Part shown: piece after piece, positions 46,101 to 58,152 of the stretch
How positions within the stretch are numbered: the stretch's first letter is position 1
Layout of the letters: every line of letters begins with the position of its first letter
DNA from: Eudorina sp. 2006-703-Eu-15
Lineage: Eukaryota > Chlorophyta > Chlorophyceae > Chlamydomonadales > Volvocaceae
Direction: 5' to 3'
DNA: 64,000 bases
Assembly: GCA_003117195.1 (NCBI GenBank)
Contig: BDSI01000055.1
Coordinates: 496,001-560,000, forward strand
Program-made: the position numbers and the translations under genes
The notes under the pieces: model-generated
The model's database searches: none
Seen by the model: the letters and a program-made list of their open reading frames with translations, nothing else
What the model was told of the DNA's origin: nothing

Positions 46101-48041
46101 CACTGTCCGCAACATTCACAGTACGGCAGTCTTCCGCGCCACCGTGGCCGCCACACCACCACGTAGGGCAAAAGCGTACGAGGCGGTGTTATGCCAGTAC
46201 GACAAATATCCGTACGCCGTGATTTGTGTGGGTAGATCAGTCGTGCCTCTCGTCATGCAAATCAGCAACAAGTACACGAGGACCGACCTCATCCACTATG
46301 CACGCACGATCTCGCAGCACGCCGCGCAGGCAAATCGCTGTTACCGTTATGCGTCAGTGAGGACAGCAACCGTCCCGTGCCGGGCTCATCGCAGTGCAAT
46401 CGCCCCATCGAAATCGCCGCAAGCTGTACCGTCTTGACCACCCATGTGCCACCCTTCGGTGTGAGGCACCGGCGCCCTGCTTCCCGGTGCCATTGCCGCG
46501 TGTCCCCCACAACCGCTTGCTGCTGTCCACCAAACCCTACTGAAGAGCAAACCAGCGGCCCGTCCACGCCGCGCACCTACCCCCCCTCCCCACAACCGCT
46601 GGCCGCAAACACAATCCTCTCGGAACAGCCATCTCCGAAAAAAACGCAAAGCAGAGTTCCACCCCCCGCGGCCCGAACAACGCCGTGGCAGGCAGCTCTT
46701 CAGCTGGCCTGAAATGCGCGTAGGGCCGTTACCCTGCACAGAACCCAATGCGCACACCCGCGGGCAACCAGCCCAGGCAACATATCGACCGGGCCGCACG
46801 CCTATCGAATGAAAGCTTGCCGGCGGAGAAGCCGTCAGTATGAAACCGGTTTATTCAGCCGCCCCCCGGACGAGTCACGCGCGCGTCATCATCTGGCTGC
46901 CCCTGACAACTTCGTGCTCGCTTGCGACGGCCGCGCCCCAAAGTGCTGGCATGTCGGACAGACATGCCGACGGGCGGCCGAGAAGGCCGGCCCAATCCTA
47001 AACCTCTGCCCCCCGGCTCCGGCGGGAACCTAAGGAGCGCAGTGCTCACAAACCCCTCTGGCAACTTCAATGCGCTCGTCCAAACCGCCCTGCACCTCGA
47101 TGGGGGCAACACAGGTCCCACTCTCTCTTGCCGTAGCACACATTCGGCCCCCCCTCTCTCGTGTCAAGTGCAAGAAGATATTTTCATCTTCACCTCCCGC
47201 CTTTTGAATCCCCGCCTCGAACAGGAGTAAATTAGGGAGGGGGCCGCGGCTGCGGCTGCGGCACCTTCGTAATACAGCAGGCCAGGTACCCCCGGCGACC
47301 GCACGCCGCGAGCCGCAATCACACCCGTCACCTTCCCACACGTCTCGATGTTTGCGACCGGACGTACATGCAAGCGCGCGCGCGCTTTCCGAACAGAAAC
47401 CCATGCGGTAACCCGTCGAAGGCATCCCAATGCGTCTGCCCGTTTCCGCATGGCGATCTCGGCCCTCCCACCACCATGATACGTGCGCGCCCTGCGGGGA
47501 CGAGCGTGCCCAGGCACACCCTTGGCCGCGGCCCGTGCGCAACAGAACACAGCAACATCTTCCGCAAACGGCGAAAAACAATTGCACTACCCCCAATACA
47601 CACACCCTTGCCAACCCGTGCGCACGAGCAGACACAGCACCAATCTCCGCCAACAGCAAGAAAACAATAGCGTCATTTTGAAAGCACAAATTAAACGCTT
47701 CCGCGGCATGGCAATCAAACACACAGCAATGTGCAAAACCGTGAAAAAGCCGACACGCTGACTGTGCCTGCGCGGGCTTTTCGTGTAGCGGTGGGCGCGC
47801 GTCCGCAGTGCACACCAGGCGATGCCGCGACTTGCGCGAAGGCGTGCTGCAGCATGAATCCCGCCGACTATGCCGACAAGGATACGATATGGGTTTCCCT
47901 GTATTAAGGCAAACGATCAACAATCAGGGCCCGGTCTTACGATCTCAGGCACACCACCTACCGCCTGCCTTCGGTGCCGGGCGCGCAGCCCGACTGTCAT
48001 GACACACCCCGGTCCAAGCATCGCAAGCGACTTGACGCCCC
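43101..48041. other. about 5 kb without a recognisable gene
   Basis: Between the M1 gene 5' end and the kinase gene 3' end. 43,600-44,270 is AT-richer; 44,300-47,950 is GC-rich but has only short frames without domains, splice chains or obvious repeats. Should contain the M1 promoter and possibly its first exon. A non-coding transcript or decayed element cannot be excluded. Confidence 0.6.
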
Positions 48042-51000
48042 TCAGACAGGCAGCTGGCCCGCCGCCGCGGCCTCGTACGTCATCAGCCGCAGCTCCTCGC
48101 AGACCTCCGCGAAGGTGGGCCGCGCGGCCGCGTCGTACGACAGGCACCGCATGGCGAGATCACGGTACCGCGCAGGCGGCTGCTGGGTGGGCAGGAAGCG
48201 CAGCCCCGGCGACGAGGCGCACGTGACCGCGCCAAAAATCTGCGACCAAGACGGACGAGGACACAGATACGGCCGCGCCGTGCCGGGAGGAGAGGCTGCT
48301 CAGTCAACGCGGGTACATCCCAGGGCCCTGCTGCCTGCACCCCAACCCGGCGGACGGAGGCCAGCTCACAAACCGACATACGCCTCGGGGCCGGCAGGGC
48401 CGACCATTGTTCCAGAGAGTGGCCATAACGCTCACCCCCGCCCCTGTCTTTGGAATCGCAGACGCTCCCTCGGCAGCTGCTTCGCGTGCTTCTTCACTAT
48501 ATCTTCACAACCCCCACGGTTTACGCGTACCTGGAAGCGATTCATGTTAGCCCAGGGCCGCGCGCCGGTGTACATTTGCCACAGCAGCACTCCGAAAGAG
48601 TACACGTCCGCTTTCTGCGTGGGGATGCACACCGTGGCCGTGCGCACAAGGGGGTTCAGCGAATTACCGGGCAAAGCCCAGGGCAAAAGGGGGTCATGTG
48701 ATACGGAGATACGGCGAATACTTGGGGGCCTGGTGGCTGCGGCCCACAACAGGCTTAACACGCGTTGAGAGGGTTTCAGTGACGTGGCACCATGACGCGG
48801 TACTACCCTGCGTGATGTCAGGGTCATGCACCTTCTCATCTCAGCGGAACGCCCAAGCGGATCGACCAAGGCAACCGTGCCGGTGCGTCGCGCGGTGTGG
48901 CCGCATAGCCAGGTGTCCCCGCAGCGGCTGCTTCCCGCATAATGGCAACCCGCACAATAACAATTGCAGGAAAGGAAGCGCAGCGCGGGAGGCCTTTCAC
49001 GTCCCGCAGTCTGGGGCCCAACTCCGGATGGTTATGTGCTGTGCGCGTGTTGAAAGCAGCGTTCGCTGAAGGCAGCTCCGCTGCAGCGTTGCAGCACGGG
49101 CGGCACTCACCGACGTCTGCGTGTGGGATTTGAGCACCTCGGGCGCACAGTGCGTGATGACGCCGTAGGCTGAGCTGACGTAGGGCTTAGTGGGGTCGGG
49201 CAGGTGCTTGGCCAGGCCGAAGTCCGATACCTGGAAGGGTTGGGGCCGCACAGGGGCGGCGGAGTTCAGTACACCAACACAACCCGCGCGCATCATCACG
49301 TTGGGAGACATCAGCGTCCCACAACTCGCGGGCTGGCCAGCAGGTCCTTGGAGCTCAATTCGTTGTCCCGGTCCCCAGCCGCCCACCCAACCCCCCCTTG
49401 GCCGGGCTGTTTCTCTTTTTAATCCACCCACCTTGGCCACAAAGCCGCGGCCTGCATCACCGCCTTCCGCACTGCCGGCCGCGTCCGCCAGCAGCACATT
49501 CACCGCGGACAGATCGCCGTGCATGTAGCCCCTGCGCACACAGCGGCAAGTAGTACCGGGACACCGAAAGGTGATGGCCGGCGAAAAATACATTACGTCA
49601 GCACAGAGCGACGCAGCAGTCACAAACAAATGCCGTCCACAAACCGGCCCCGGCCGACCCGACTGGTACAACCCCGCAGCCGCGTCGCCGCGGCAGTGCC
49701 ATACGGTGCCCTTCCCCGACGTTTCCGTCGTGAGTGTGAGCTCTCCATGGGTCGACCAGCGCCCTCTAATCCATCGACACCCCGCCAAAGTTGGCGGAGA
49801 AGGGCAGAGGCGCACCTGCTGTGCACGCAGGCCATCGCGGACGCGACCTCCTGCGCGGTGAGCAGGATGTACGGCATGTGCGGCTTGCCGCGCAGCCGGG
49901 AGGGCTCGGTGCGCAGCCGCCCCGAGTCGATGGCGTCCTGCAGAGTGCCCAGGCCGCAAAACTCCTGCACAATCCAGGTCTCGCCGTCCGGCAACGCGTC
50001 GTGCTGCGGCGGGCGTGTGCTCGTGTTGCGGTACGACGCGGTCGCGGCGGCGGAGGCTGCGGCCGTTGCGGCGGCGGTGCTGAACACGTTCACGCGGGCG
50101 GCGCTGCCCGGGTCGGGGCCGGGACCGAACAAGTCCGCTGGGTTGTTGACGCCGGGTTGGACGCGCGGCGCGGCGCGGGCCTGCTGCGTCGCCAGCGCCG
50201 CCATCACGTTCTCGGCGCTGATCGACCCGTGGGTCGCGATCGCGCACGACTGGGCCGCGGCGCCGCTCGTGACGACGGACAGTCTGTCGGCGGTGCCCAT
50301 GAGGTGGTGCAGGTGACTGATGGCGGACGGCGGCTCCGGCGGGGCGTGCGACGGGGCCGTTGGGGCCACATCGACCGGGGGCGCAGCCGAGGTGAGCTGG
50401 TCAATCATGCCGCCCGCGACCTGCGGATACACGGCACAACCCCATCGCCCAGCGGAATTCGGCTTCCATGCGTATTCGGCTTCCATCCGGATTGCCAACG
50501 AACACCAAGGGGGTGTTCGTTGGCAACGCGGGCCGAGGATTGCCTAAAATTCGGTAGGTGCAGGCGTGCGGTGGGGGTTCTCAAAATACATACCCACACC
50601 TATGTCTCTATATGTCTCTCGAACACAGGGAAAGGCGCCGGTCGCGGGCGCGACACTCGCACCGGCAACACACCACGCTGTGCACTGGGTTCGGGTACCC
50701 GTCGAAGGGGTCACCCAAGCTCTCGACCCTAAACCCCCACCTCCTCGCCTCCGACGTCAAAAGAGTCGAAGTCGTCGGCGGGCGCCGCCGAAGGTGCGGC
50801 CGCCGCGGCAACGGCCGCGGCCTGGGCCGCCGCGGGATCCGCAGCCGCCGGCGCCCGCGATGGTGCCACCGCCGCCCCCTCCACCGCCACCGCCTTCGGG
50901 AGGTCCCCGGCGCCCGGCACACCCCCGTCACCGCCGCCGCCGTGCTTGGACGGCTGCTGCGGGACTTGGACGAGGGAGGGCCCGCGCGCGACGACGACGG

Positions 51001-54000
51001 CGCCGGCGGCATGGCCCGCCTCCGACGCTCGCACGCCGTGCGACTCCATCCCGGGCAGGACCACGCTGCCGCTCGGACCCGCCGGCAACGGCGACGTCAT
51101 GGGGGGCGTGCCCGGCGGCAGCACCGCGGCGCGGGGCGCCACGCGGTCCGACGGCGTGCGATGCGACGATGCGCCGTAGGCGCTTTGGCGGGCGCTCATG
51201 CCGCCGGCGTACTGCCGCTCGCCCGGCTCGTAGGACCGCACGAGACACTTGTACGTACGGACGATGTACGGGTGCTCGATCTCCTGCGCCAGAAGCGCCT
51301 CCAGCGTGACGCCGTTGACGCAGGTGGCGGACTTGAGCATGGTGTTGCTCACGACCTGCGCAATGGAGACGGTGTGGATCCAACAACGTCATCGGTGGAT
51401 CCATCAACATCACAGGTGGATCCAAGCGTGTATCACGTGCATATATCGGCGGGCGGGAAACCGTGTGCCCATCGACTGCTATGCGGGCAGGGGATCGCAC
51501 GTGTGCGCACGTGGGGACCGGCATGGTAGCCAACTGCGCGTGGGATGTACGACATGGTTCCTAAACAAGCCCCACGGCTACCGACACGGTTACCTGTCCA
51601 CCACGGCACCTCAACAGCGAGTGAGCCAGCTCGCGGACACAAATCAGCGGGCGAGCTGAACGCCCCCGCGCCTCACAAATTTCATTTCAACCCCCGCGTC
51701 CTCATGCTGCAACCGGCACACGCCTGGCAACCTGCGCACGGCAACCCACGTCGGTACATTGCAACCCAGACACGACACCGGCCGTCGCCGCCGCAGCAGC
51801 CGTCACACCACCTCGCCCCCCCATCTGATTATCACCCGGCGCGCCCTAGCCACACACACAACCACACACACGCACACAGCGGACTGCTCAGCTGGACGTC
51901 GCCGCGTCTCGCTGCACAGTCTTTTCTTACACACAGCAGCGGCCGGAGCCCGCCTCCATTGGAAAACCCCACACCCACCTTGGCGGCCACTCGCTGGCCC
52001 TTCCAGAGCGCCGAGAAGACCCGGCCGTACCCGCCCTTGCCCAACAGGTGCCCCAGCTTCAGACCCGGGAAGGGCTCCATGCCGTACGACCAGCTGCTGA
52101 CGCTCTGCGACTGCAGGGAGCCCCGCGTGCCCATGGAGGCCGTGAAGCGGCTGGGTCGCCCGGCGGTGTAGTGCGCGCTGCCGGCGTCCAGGGAGGGCCG
52201 CCCGCCGATGTGCGACGCGGCGCCGCCGTTCATCCTCGAAGACCGGCCGCCGCCCGGCGACAAGACCTCCCCCGTCGCCGCCGCCGATCCCAGCGGCGCG
52301 GCGGTGGCGACGTTGTTCGCGTCGCTGGCGGGCGCATGGAGGCACGTCGACGCCGAGGGCGTGAGGGGCGACATGCCGCTCACTGCGCCCAGCGCAAGGA
52401 CGTTGCAGCCCGCGCTCACAACCGGGCTGGCGCCGGGCTGCAACGGCTGCATTTGGGCCTGCTGATCCGAGGCGCCGGCCGTGTTGGCGCCTTGGCCCTC
52501 CGGGCCGTCGACGATGCGGGACAGGGTGATGAAGCAGTAGCAAGGCTCCGGCTTACGTCCCGGCGCGTCGTCGTTGTCGTCCGCCGCCACCGCCGGCTGC
52601 CCCCCGTCCGCACCGTCCTTGCCTGCTGCACTGTCCTTGCCTGCTGCACTGTTGGCGGCTGTCGCCTCCGCCGCCTCCGCCGCCGCCTCGGAACCGTCCG
52701 GCGCGGACTCAGGGTCGCTGGCGCCAGCCGCCAGGATGGAGGTGGGCAGCACCAGCTGGTGGGGCACGCCCACCGGCATCCGCACCGCGGCATCAAGCAC
52801 GTGGCAGTTCGCGGCCCGGACCGTCACGCGAATTACCAGGGTAGATGGCCGGCCGTCCTCCATCAGAATCCTGGCCCGGCCCAGCTCCACCTCTTCACCC
52901 GCGCGCAGGGCCCCCGCGTGACGCGCCCAAGCACCCTGCGTCACCGCCGCTGGACGCCGCTCCTGCCGCAGGCGCCACTGCCGCCGCTCCGTCGGCGTCA
53001 TGGCGATCAGCTTGGCGTGCGGCGGCATGTCGCCGTGCACCACCATGCCCGGCACGTCGCCGGCGGTTGACGTGGCGCTCGGGTAGCGGCTGGTGCAGCA
53101 GATTCCGCTCGTGCTTTCACTGCTGGCGGTCCGCGCCGTCACGCCCTCCGCCTCCGCCTCTGCCCCCGTCGCCGGCTTGTCCGCCTGCGCCTCGCCGCCC
53201 TTGCCGCCGCGAATGAGACAATGAAGCCTGCCGGGATCCGGCGTCCCTGCAGCACTTGCGGGCCGCTTGGGGGCCCTGCTGGCGCCAGTGGTGGCTGCCG
53301 ATTCCGAAGAGCACGCGTTCGGGATGGAGGCGTGCTTCGGGACGGTCGCCACGGGGTCGTTCTGCTCCGGCTCCTCCTCCAGGACCATCAGGCGCTGCAG
53401 CGGCCTGCCCACCATGTCCTTGCGGCTCCACGGCGCGAACAGCGACTCCCAGGCCTGCGCCCACACAGGCACACGACGTGGGCGCGCGCACGGCTCTTCG
53501 CAAAGCACTGCACTGCTGGCATCCATCGGCCTCATACGAAGCGGGCGGGACACAGAAGGGCACGAGGCGTCTCATCCCAACCCATCCCATCGGACCTACA
53601 CACAGGCACCGCCGCCAGACGCACCGGACGGCTCCGCTCCGTGCGGGTAAGGCACTCACAGGTTCAGGTTCGCAGCCCACGGGTGGCTCGGCGGCGGCCA
53701 GGGTTCCGGCCGTCGCGCCCTTCACTAGACACGTGTCCGTCCCAAGTCAGGTGCCCCTCCCATGTCTTTGTTTCCCTGATACCGCTCGGCACCGTGCCAA
53801 TGCCGCGGACCCCCGGCCCTCACCCATCTGTGCCCAGAACCGCAAAATTTGATTTGCGTACCTCGTTGACGTACATCAGCATCCACCCGTCCGGCAAGCT
53901 GATGTCCACAAGGCCCGTGAAGGCCTCGTAGCACTCGATCGTCCGGGCAACGCGCGCCAGGGCAGTGGTCTCGGCATCTGCCATGCGGGATCGGGTCAAA

Positions 54001-56350
54001 CGGGAGAAAATTTACTCAATCTACTCGACTTGGCCGGACTGAGATGATGCCGAAGATGCGACAAATTACGCCGCGCGCAGAGTGCTCACAACCAAGGCCA
54101 ACATGAGGGACATGTCGCCCTGCCCAATGTGTGTTCCATGACCACAGCCCGCCCTGCCCTGCACCGCGCCCTGCACAGCCACCGCGCCCGATCGCGCATT
54201 TTGCACGCGGACGCACCGATACGCCCCGCGGGACCGGCATGGGCACAGTAGCGCTCCAGCTGCCTGACCATAACCTCCGCCATGTTGTTCATTAGGTAGC
54301 ACTTGGAGACGTCGAAGTCCGGGTGCGGCTTGTTGTCCGCGAAGCAAATGGTGCCCAGCATGTGGCCCGACGCACCCACCAGCGGCGCTCCGCAGTAGAA
54401 GCGGACTCCAGGCGCGCCCCGGACGAAGGGGTTGTCTGCAAACCTGGACGCCAGGATGATGGACCCAAATTACGGACACAAAAGAATCACAGACACAAAA
54501 ATGGCCCAGATGGTAGCGAATCCAACTTTCGAAAGGTGTAACGATATCGGCAGCGGGCTTCACGGCCGGCATGCTGGCAGGTCACGAGGTCACTCCGGGC
54601 ACTCAATCAAAAGTGCCTTCCAACACGCCCCTTCCAACATCCAACACGACCCTCACAAAATTTGAAGGCACGTTTGACAAGTTCGGCATGTCGGAGTTTC
54701 AGAGTAGTTTCAGAGTTGTAATGTGCCGGCATTACCGGCAAAATCCCCCCCGAGGTGTATGCTTGATGTGACGCTAGTCGGTCCACACCACAACGCACGG
54801 TCCAGATGGTCGAAGGGGGAACGGACACGAGCTGATGGATAGCCCCCCGAGGCGCAGGTCCGTGTTTCTTTCTGGACGGGTCGCAGCTGTTGCACTTGGC
54901 GGCAGTGCGGTCGCGTCGCCGCGCGTCGTCATTCGGCCCCATTTTCTATCTTGCCATGCAGGTACTTGGTCACGTAGTAATAGCATTACAACTTCACACA
55001 AGTACATTGGTTGTGCCTGGGTTTGTTTCTGGGCATGGCTTTTTCACTGTCACCCCCGGAGGCGCCAAGGCAACCTAAGCATCACAGACGGCAGGACCTT
55101 GTCAGAAACCGCGTTGATAAAAAACCCGCGTTGATCAATGCGCGGCCAAGGCTACTTCCGTAGAAACCCACATCAGCCGCCCTCACCGGACGTCCTTTGT
55201 GGCGTCCGGCACGACGAGCGTCTGCGGCCGATGCTTCGTGAGGGTGTAGGCACAGAATGACCACCTGGGACAAATCCGACGGAGAGACGACCGGGGGCAG
55301 TAACATCCACAGATCGGTATGCTGCATGGAGGGTTGCTGCATGGAGACGCAGCCGCAGCCGCAGCCGCAAGCAGCGCGGTGGTTCATGTGAGAGTTTCGG
55401 CAGCGACCAACAGCGACGGCCAGAACTCGCGGTCGTATTTCCTGCGTCACATAGGATCCGGTATACCATGTCCTCCATGTGGGCTACCAGCCCACCACGC
55501 GATTGCGGGGGCTGGTTGCTTGCAGAGTACATCCCACAGCGCACGCGGAGCTCCGGCACAGCCTGCGGGGTTCACCGTGCTGCTCACCGGTAAGGGAACT
55601 CCCCGGGTTTCATGACACCCAGCGAGTTGCGAATGATGATGCGGGTGTCGTCGAACAGGACCAGCATAGCGGTGATGGCGTCGAACATCTGCATAATTGC
55701 GCCAAGCACCATATCGGCCTCCTCGTCTAGCTTGCAGCGGCGGCCCTGCGACACGGACTCGAGAATGTCCAGCGCCCGCAGGGCCTGCACGCGGGTTTGC
55801 TCGTCGTCTGTTGAGGGCGGACCCAAGTCCCACGCAGAATGGGGATATCCCTCTGTGCTCATAAAAGTCGACTGCAGACTCGCTGTTGTAGCTGTCGCCG
55901 TGAGCGCGCTGCTGAACTGGCCAGTCTCGAGGACCTCTGCGTGGCCACCATGCACAGCACGAGTGCTGACGACCGGCAACCTAGCGTCTGAATTGGAAGC
56001 ATTTTCGGCGCTACAAGGATCATCGCGACTCTCGCGCGCATTTTGTTTGTCAGCAGGTACCAGCACAGAAGGATTTGTAATGCTGTCGGCGTGAGCGTGA
56101 GTCCGAGTTTCCACTACGGTCTTGCAGGGCGCCTGCAAGGACAAACACCAGAAAAACAAACTGAGCTATGGCGAAGTTCGCAAGCCGTCCCCGCGGAAGC
56201 TCCAAGGCAAGATACGCGTAGGATACGCCCCCATCCTCCCGGCCCAATCAAGGCCAGGATTGACAAAAACGATTTCTCATGTCGGGTCAAGTGCCCTACC
56301 TCGAACGGCGCAGCCTTTGGCGCCCCCAAGCACGAAGACGCCAAGCCCAT
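48042..56350 (-). CDS. GAF-PAS-protein kinase (TKL-like), putative N-myristoylated sensor kinase
   Basis: Complete gene, 1,404 aa. Exons: 56350-56300, 56132-55588, 55264-55187, 54443-54217, 53977-53862, 53454-51979, 51355-50741, 50420-49816, 49531-49432, 49230-49111, 48614-48531, 48239-48042; all phases agree. The N-terminus MGLASSC suits Gly2 myristoylation and Cys7 palmitoylation. A GAF domain (about 138-300) has WSFCAYTLTKHRPQTLVVPD and RFADNPFVRGAPGVRFYCG; a PAS-like segment (about 302-375) has MLMYVNEAWESLFAPWSRKD. The kinase has a Gly loop GKGGYG (811-816), Lys831 as the candidate VAAK lysine, catalytic loop HGDLSAVN (Asp1244, Asn1249), DFG (1274-1276), APE (1300-1302) and DVYSFGVLLWQMYTG. 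The catalytic loop has Ser where Lys is usual. About 300 low-complexity residues (about 877-1183) interrupt the N-lobe before the hinge-like TWIVQEFC. Ligand and substrates unknown. Confidence 0.92.
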
Positions 56351-56862
56351 CGGCCAGAACCCGCGCGAAAACAGGCAGTCGGTGCAGGCTGCGCTTGCCT
56401 AAGGTTCCGGCCGCTTTAGCAAATCAACTTAGAAGTTCGGAACGCATTGGCTAATGACTTCTAGTGTGCGAAACGGTACAGTCACATCCTGTGGAACGCG
56501 ATTTGCGTTGTCATTTTCGGTTTCTGGGGCTAGAGCTTCCAGTTGCAGTAATTGGGATAATGCGCTTGTGTCAAGGTTCCAGTTTGGAACACACTATGTT
56601 GACGTACGGCAATGGGTTACAAAAGGTTCTTGATACTATAACGCGCATTCACATGCATCAACCACGGACATGACGTTCAGCGTATACTTCAGCTCGAATT
56701 GCAGACAGTTGGGTCCTGCGTCTGTGCCCAACACGTGTACACTGGGCGCAACCATGCACACATATTCACCATGCTTTTTAAAGCCATGATGTAATATCGC
56801 ACCATCACTGCATGGGAAGCAGACGCCCTGAACCGTTAGGTTCCACACGGACCGTGGCACAA
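56351..56862. other. intergenic region between kinase and NIP45-like genes
   Basis: About 0.5 kb, AT-richer than flanks. Both genes are on the minus strand, so it carries the NIP45-like 3' end (TGTAA word at 56621-56617) and the kinase promoter and 5' UTR. Confidence 0.6.
56617..56621 (-). terminator. candidate polyadenylation word TGTAA for the NIP45-like gene
   Basis: Minus-strand TGTAA about 240 bp beyond the stop codon at 56863; assigned by position. Confidence 0.45.
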
Positions 56863-58152
56863 CTACAGCTTAACATCGATCATCATGTCATCGTCCATGT
56901 CCAAGGATTCAGGTGTCTCGCTCGGCATCTTCGCCAGGTCATCGCCGTCGAAGAGGAACCTGCGTTTCAGGAAGGACGCGAAGGAAAGACGCGACTCATC
57001 ACAGGTTCTTCTAGCGCCTGCGCATGCTCAGACATTTGCCCAACGGTGATGAGTACTCGGTCGGTCGTGCAGCGTTGCCAGACGGCTTGGGCAAGACCCA
57101 ATGCATCATCCCTCTTCCTGCACGCACGCTCGCCATTCACAAACACAGGGGGTCCGGCGCCTGATCGCCGCCCCGCACGTCATTTCAGAACGATATGGCA
57201 CCCCGACTTTTGCACGCAAGGAAACCCAAAAATCGGGAACCAAAAACTTTGCCGGCCAAGGCGGTACTCACTTGATCTTCTTCGGGTCGCGGCAAAGGTT
57301 TCTCTGCTTGGCGATATCCCGGAACTTCTCAATCATCTTGGAAAACGGGTCCGACTTCACGACGCGCATTTTAATGCTCTCGTCCTTATCACGGCCCCAC
57401 ACGAGCTTGAGCTGCACGCGGTCCGCCGCCGGTGCTGGCGTCGACGTCGGCGCGTCCCCGTTCCCTCCACCGCCACCGGCCTCGTGGGGACCGGATCCGT
57501 TATGCTCGATCTGTTGTTGCGCATCGTATGCCGCCGTTGCAGCTCCCGATGTGGCTGCTGCGAAGTCAGCAGCGAGCACGCCGTCGTCGTCGTCGTCACT
57601 TATCACTTCGGCAACAGGCGCATTGCTTGTCACTGCAGCTTTGAGAGGCAGCCGGCTGTGCAGGCGCGACACCGTGAGGTGTGGCATCGCCGACACGCTG
57701 GGCATGGCGGTCAACTCCATGTCATCATCAGGCTGGTCTGCGCGGTCCGTGACCTCCTGTAGCGCGCGCAGCAAAGCCTGCTCCTTCGCTAGGGACTCCT
57801 GTGTTGCGGGGTTCAAATTGGCGACTGCCGCCTTCACAGGGGCTACTTCAGCCCGCATGTTCCCAATGGCCGCTCCTGCCCGTTTTGCGTCAGGGTCCGG
57901 TGACGTCAACAACACTAGGTCATCCTCGTCGTCACTGTCCAACAGAATAGTGGTGGGCATCACCGCAGGCCTGAGCTCGAAGGCTGCAGCCGGTGACCCC
58001 GCACGTCGCTTGGCCGACTTGCCCTGCTTACGCCCAGGCTTGCGCTTCTTGCTGGACTCCTCCACCTCGGCGACGATGTCAGGTGAGGCTGCTTTCCAAG
58101 TGTCCCCGTTGTCCAGGCTGTCGTCGTCGTCATAATCCCAAAGATCGCTCAT
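56863..58152 (-). CDS. Rad60/Esc2/NIP45-like protein with C-terminal SUMO-like domain
   Basis: Complete gene, 325 aa, two exons: 58152-57272 and 56959-56863 (AA before GTGAGT, completed by G to Lys). ATG at 58152 opens MSDLWDYDDDDS; the codon three triplets upstream is TTG. Order: acidic N-terminus; basic nuclear-localisation-like stretch KKRKPGRKQGKSAKRR; two hydrophobic-then-acidic segments, TTILLDSDDEDD and VAEVISDDDDD, that look like SUMO-interacting motifs; Ala/Gly-rich linker; C-terminal ubiquitin-like fold beginning VQLKLVWGRDKDESIKMRV, with a second half FLFDGDDLAKMPSETPESLD, MDDDMMIDV. This matches the last SUMO-like domain of Rad60/Esc2/NIP45 proteins, which act with Ubc9 and SUMO in genome maintenance. 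Only one SUMO-like domain is visible, whereas animal and yeast relatives usually have two. Nuclear role inferred. Confidence 0.88.

Noticed and set aside
53647..53706. Possible extra exon of the kinase gene (phase 0, ends before GTGAGT)
   Set aside because: Joining 53862 directly to 53454 gives YVNEAWESLF, which matches a PAS domain; the extra piece would interrupt it and its acceptor is poor.
55430..55582. Possible extra GAF exon after a CCCGCAG acceptor near 55571
   Set aside because: It runs into a stop codon without a good donor, while the 55588 to 55264 junction gives FPYRWSFCAYT, the expected GAF sequence.
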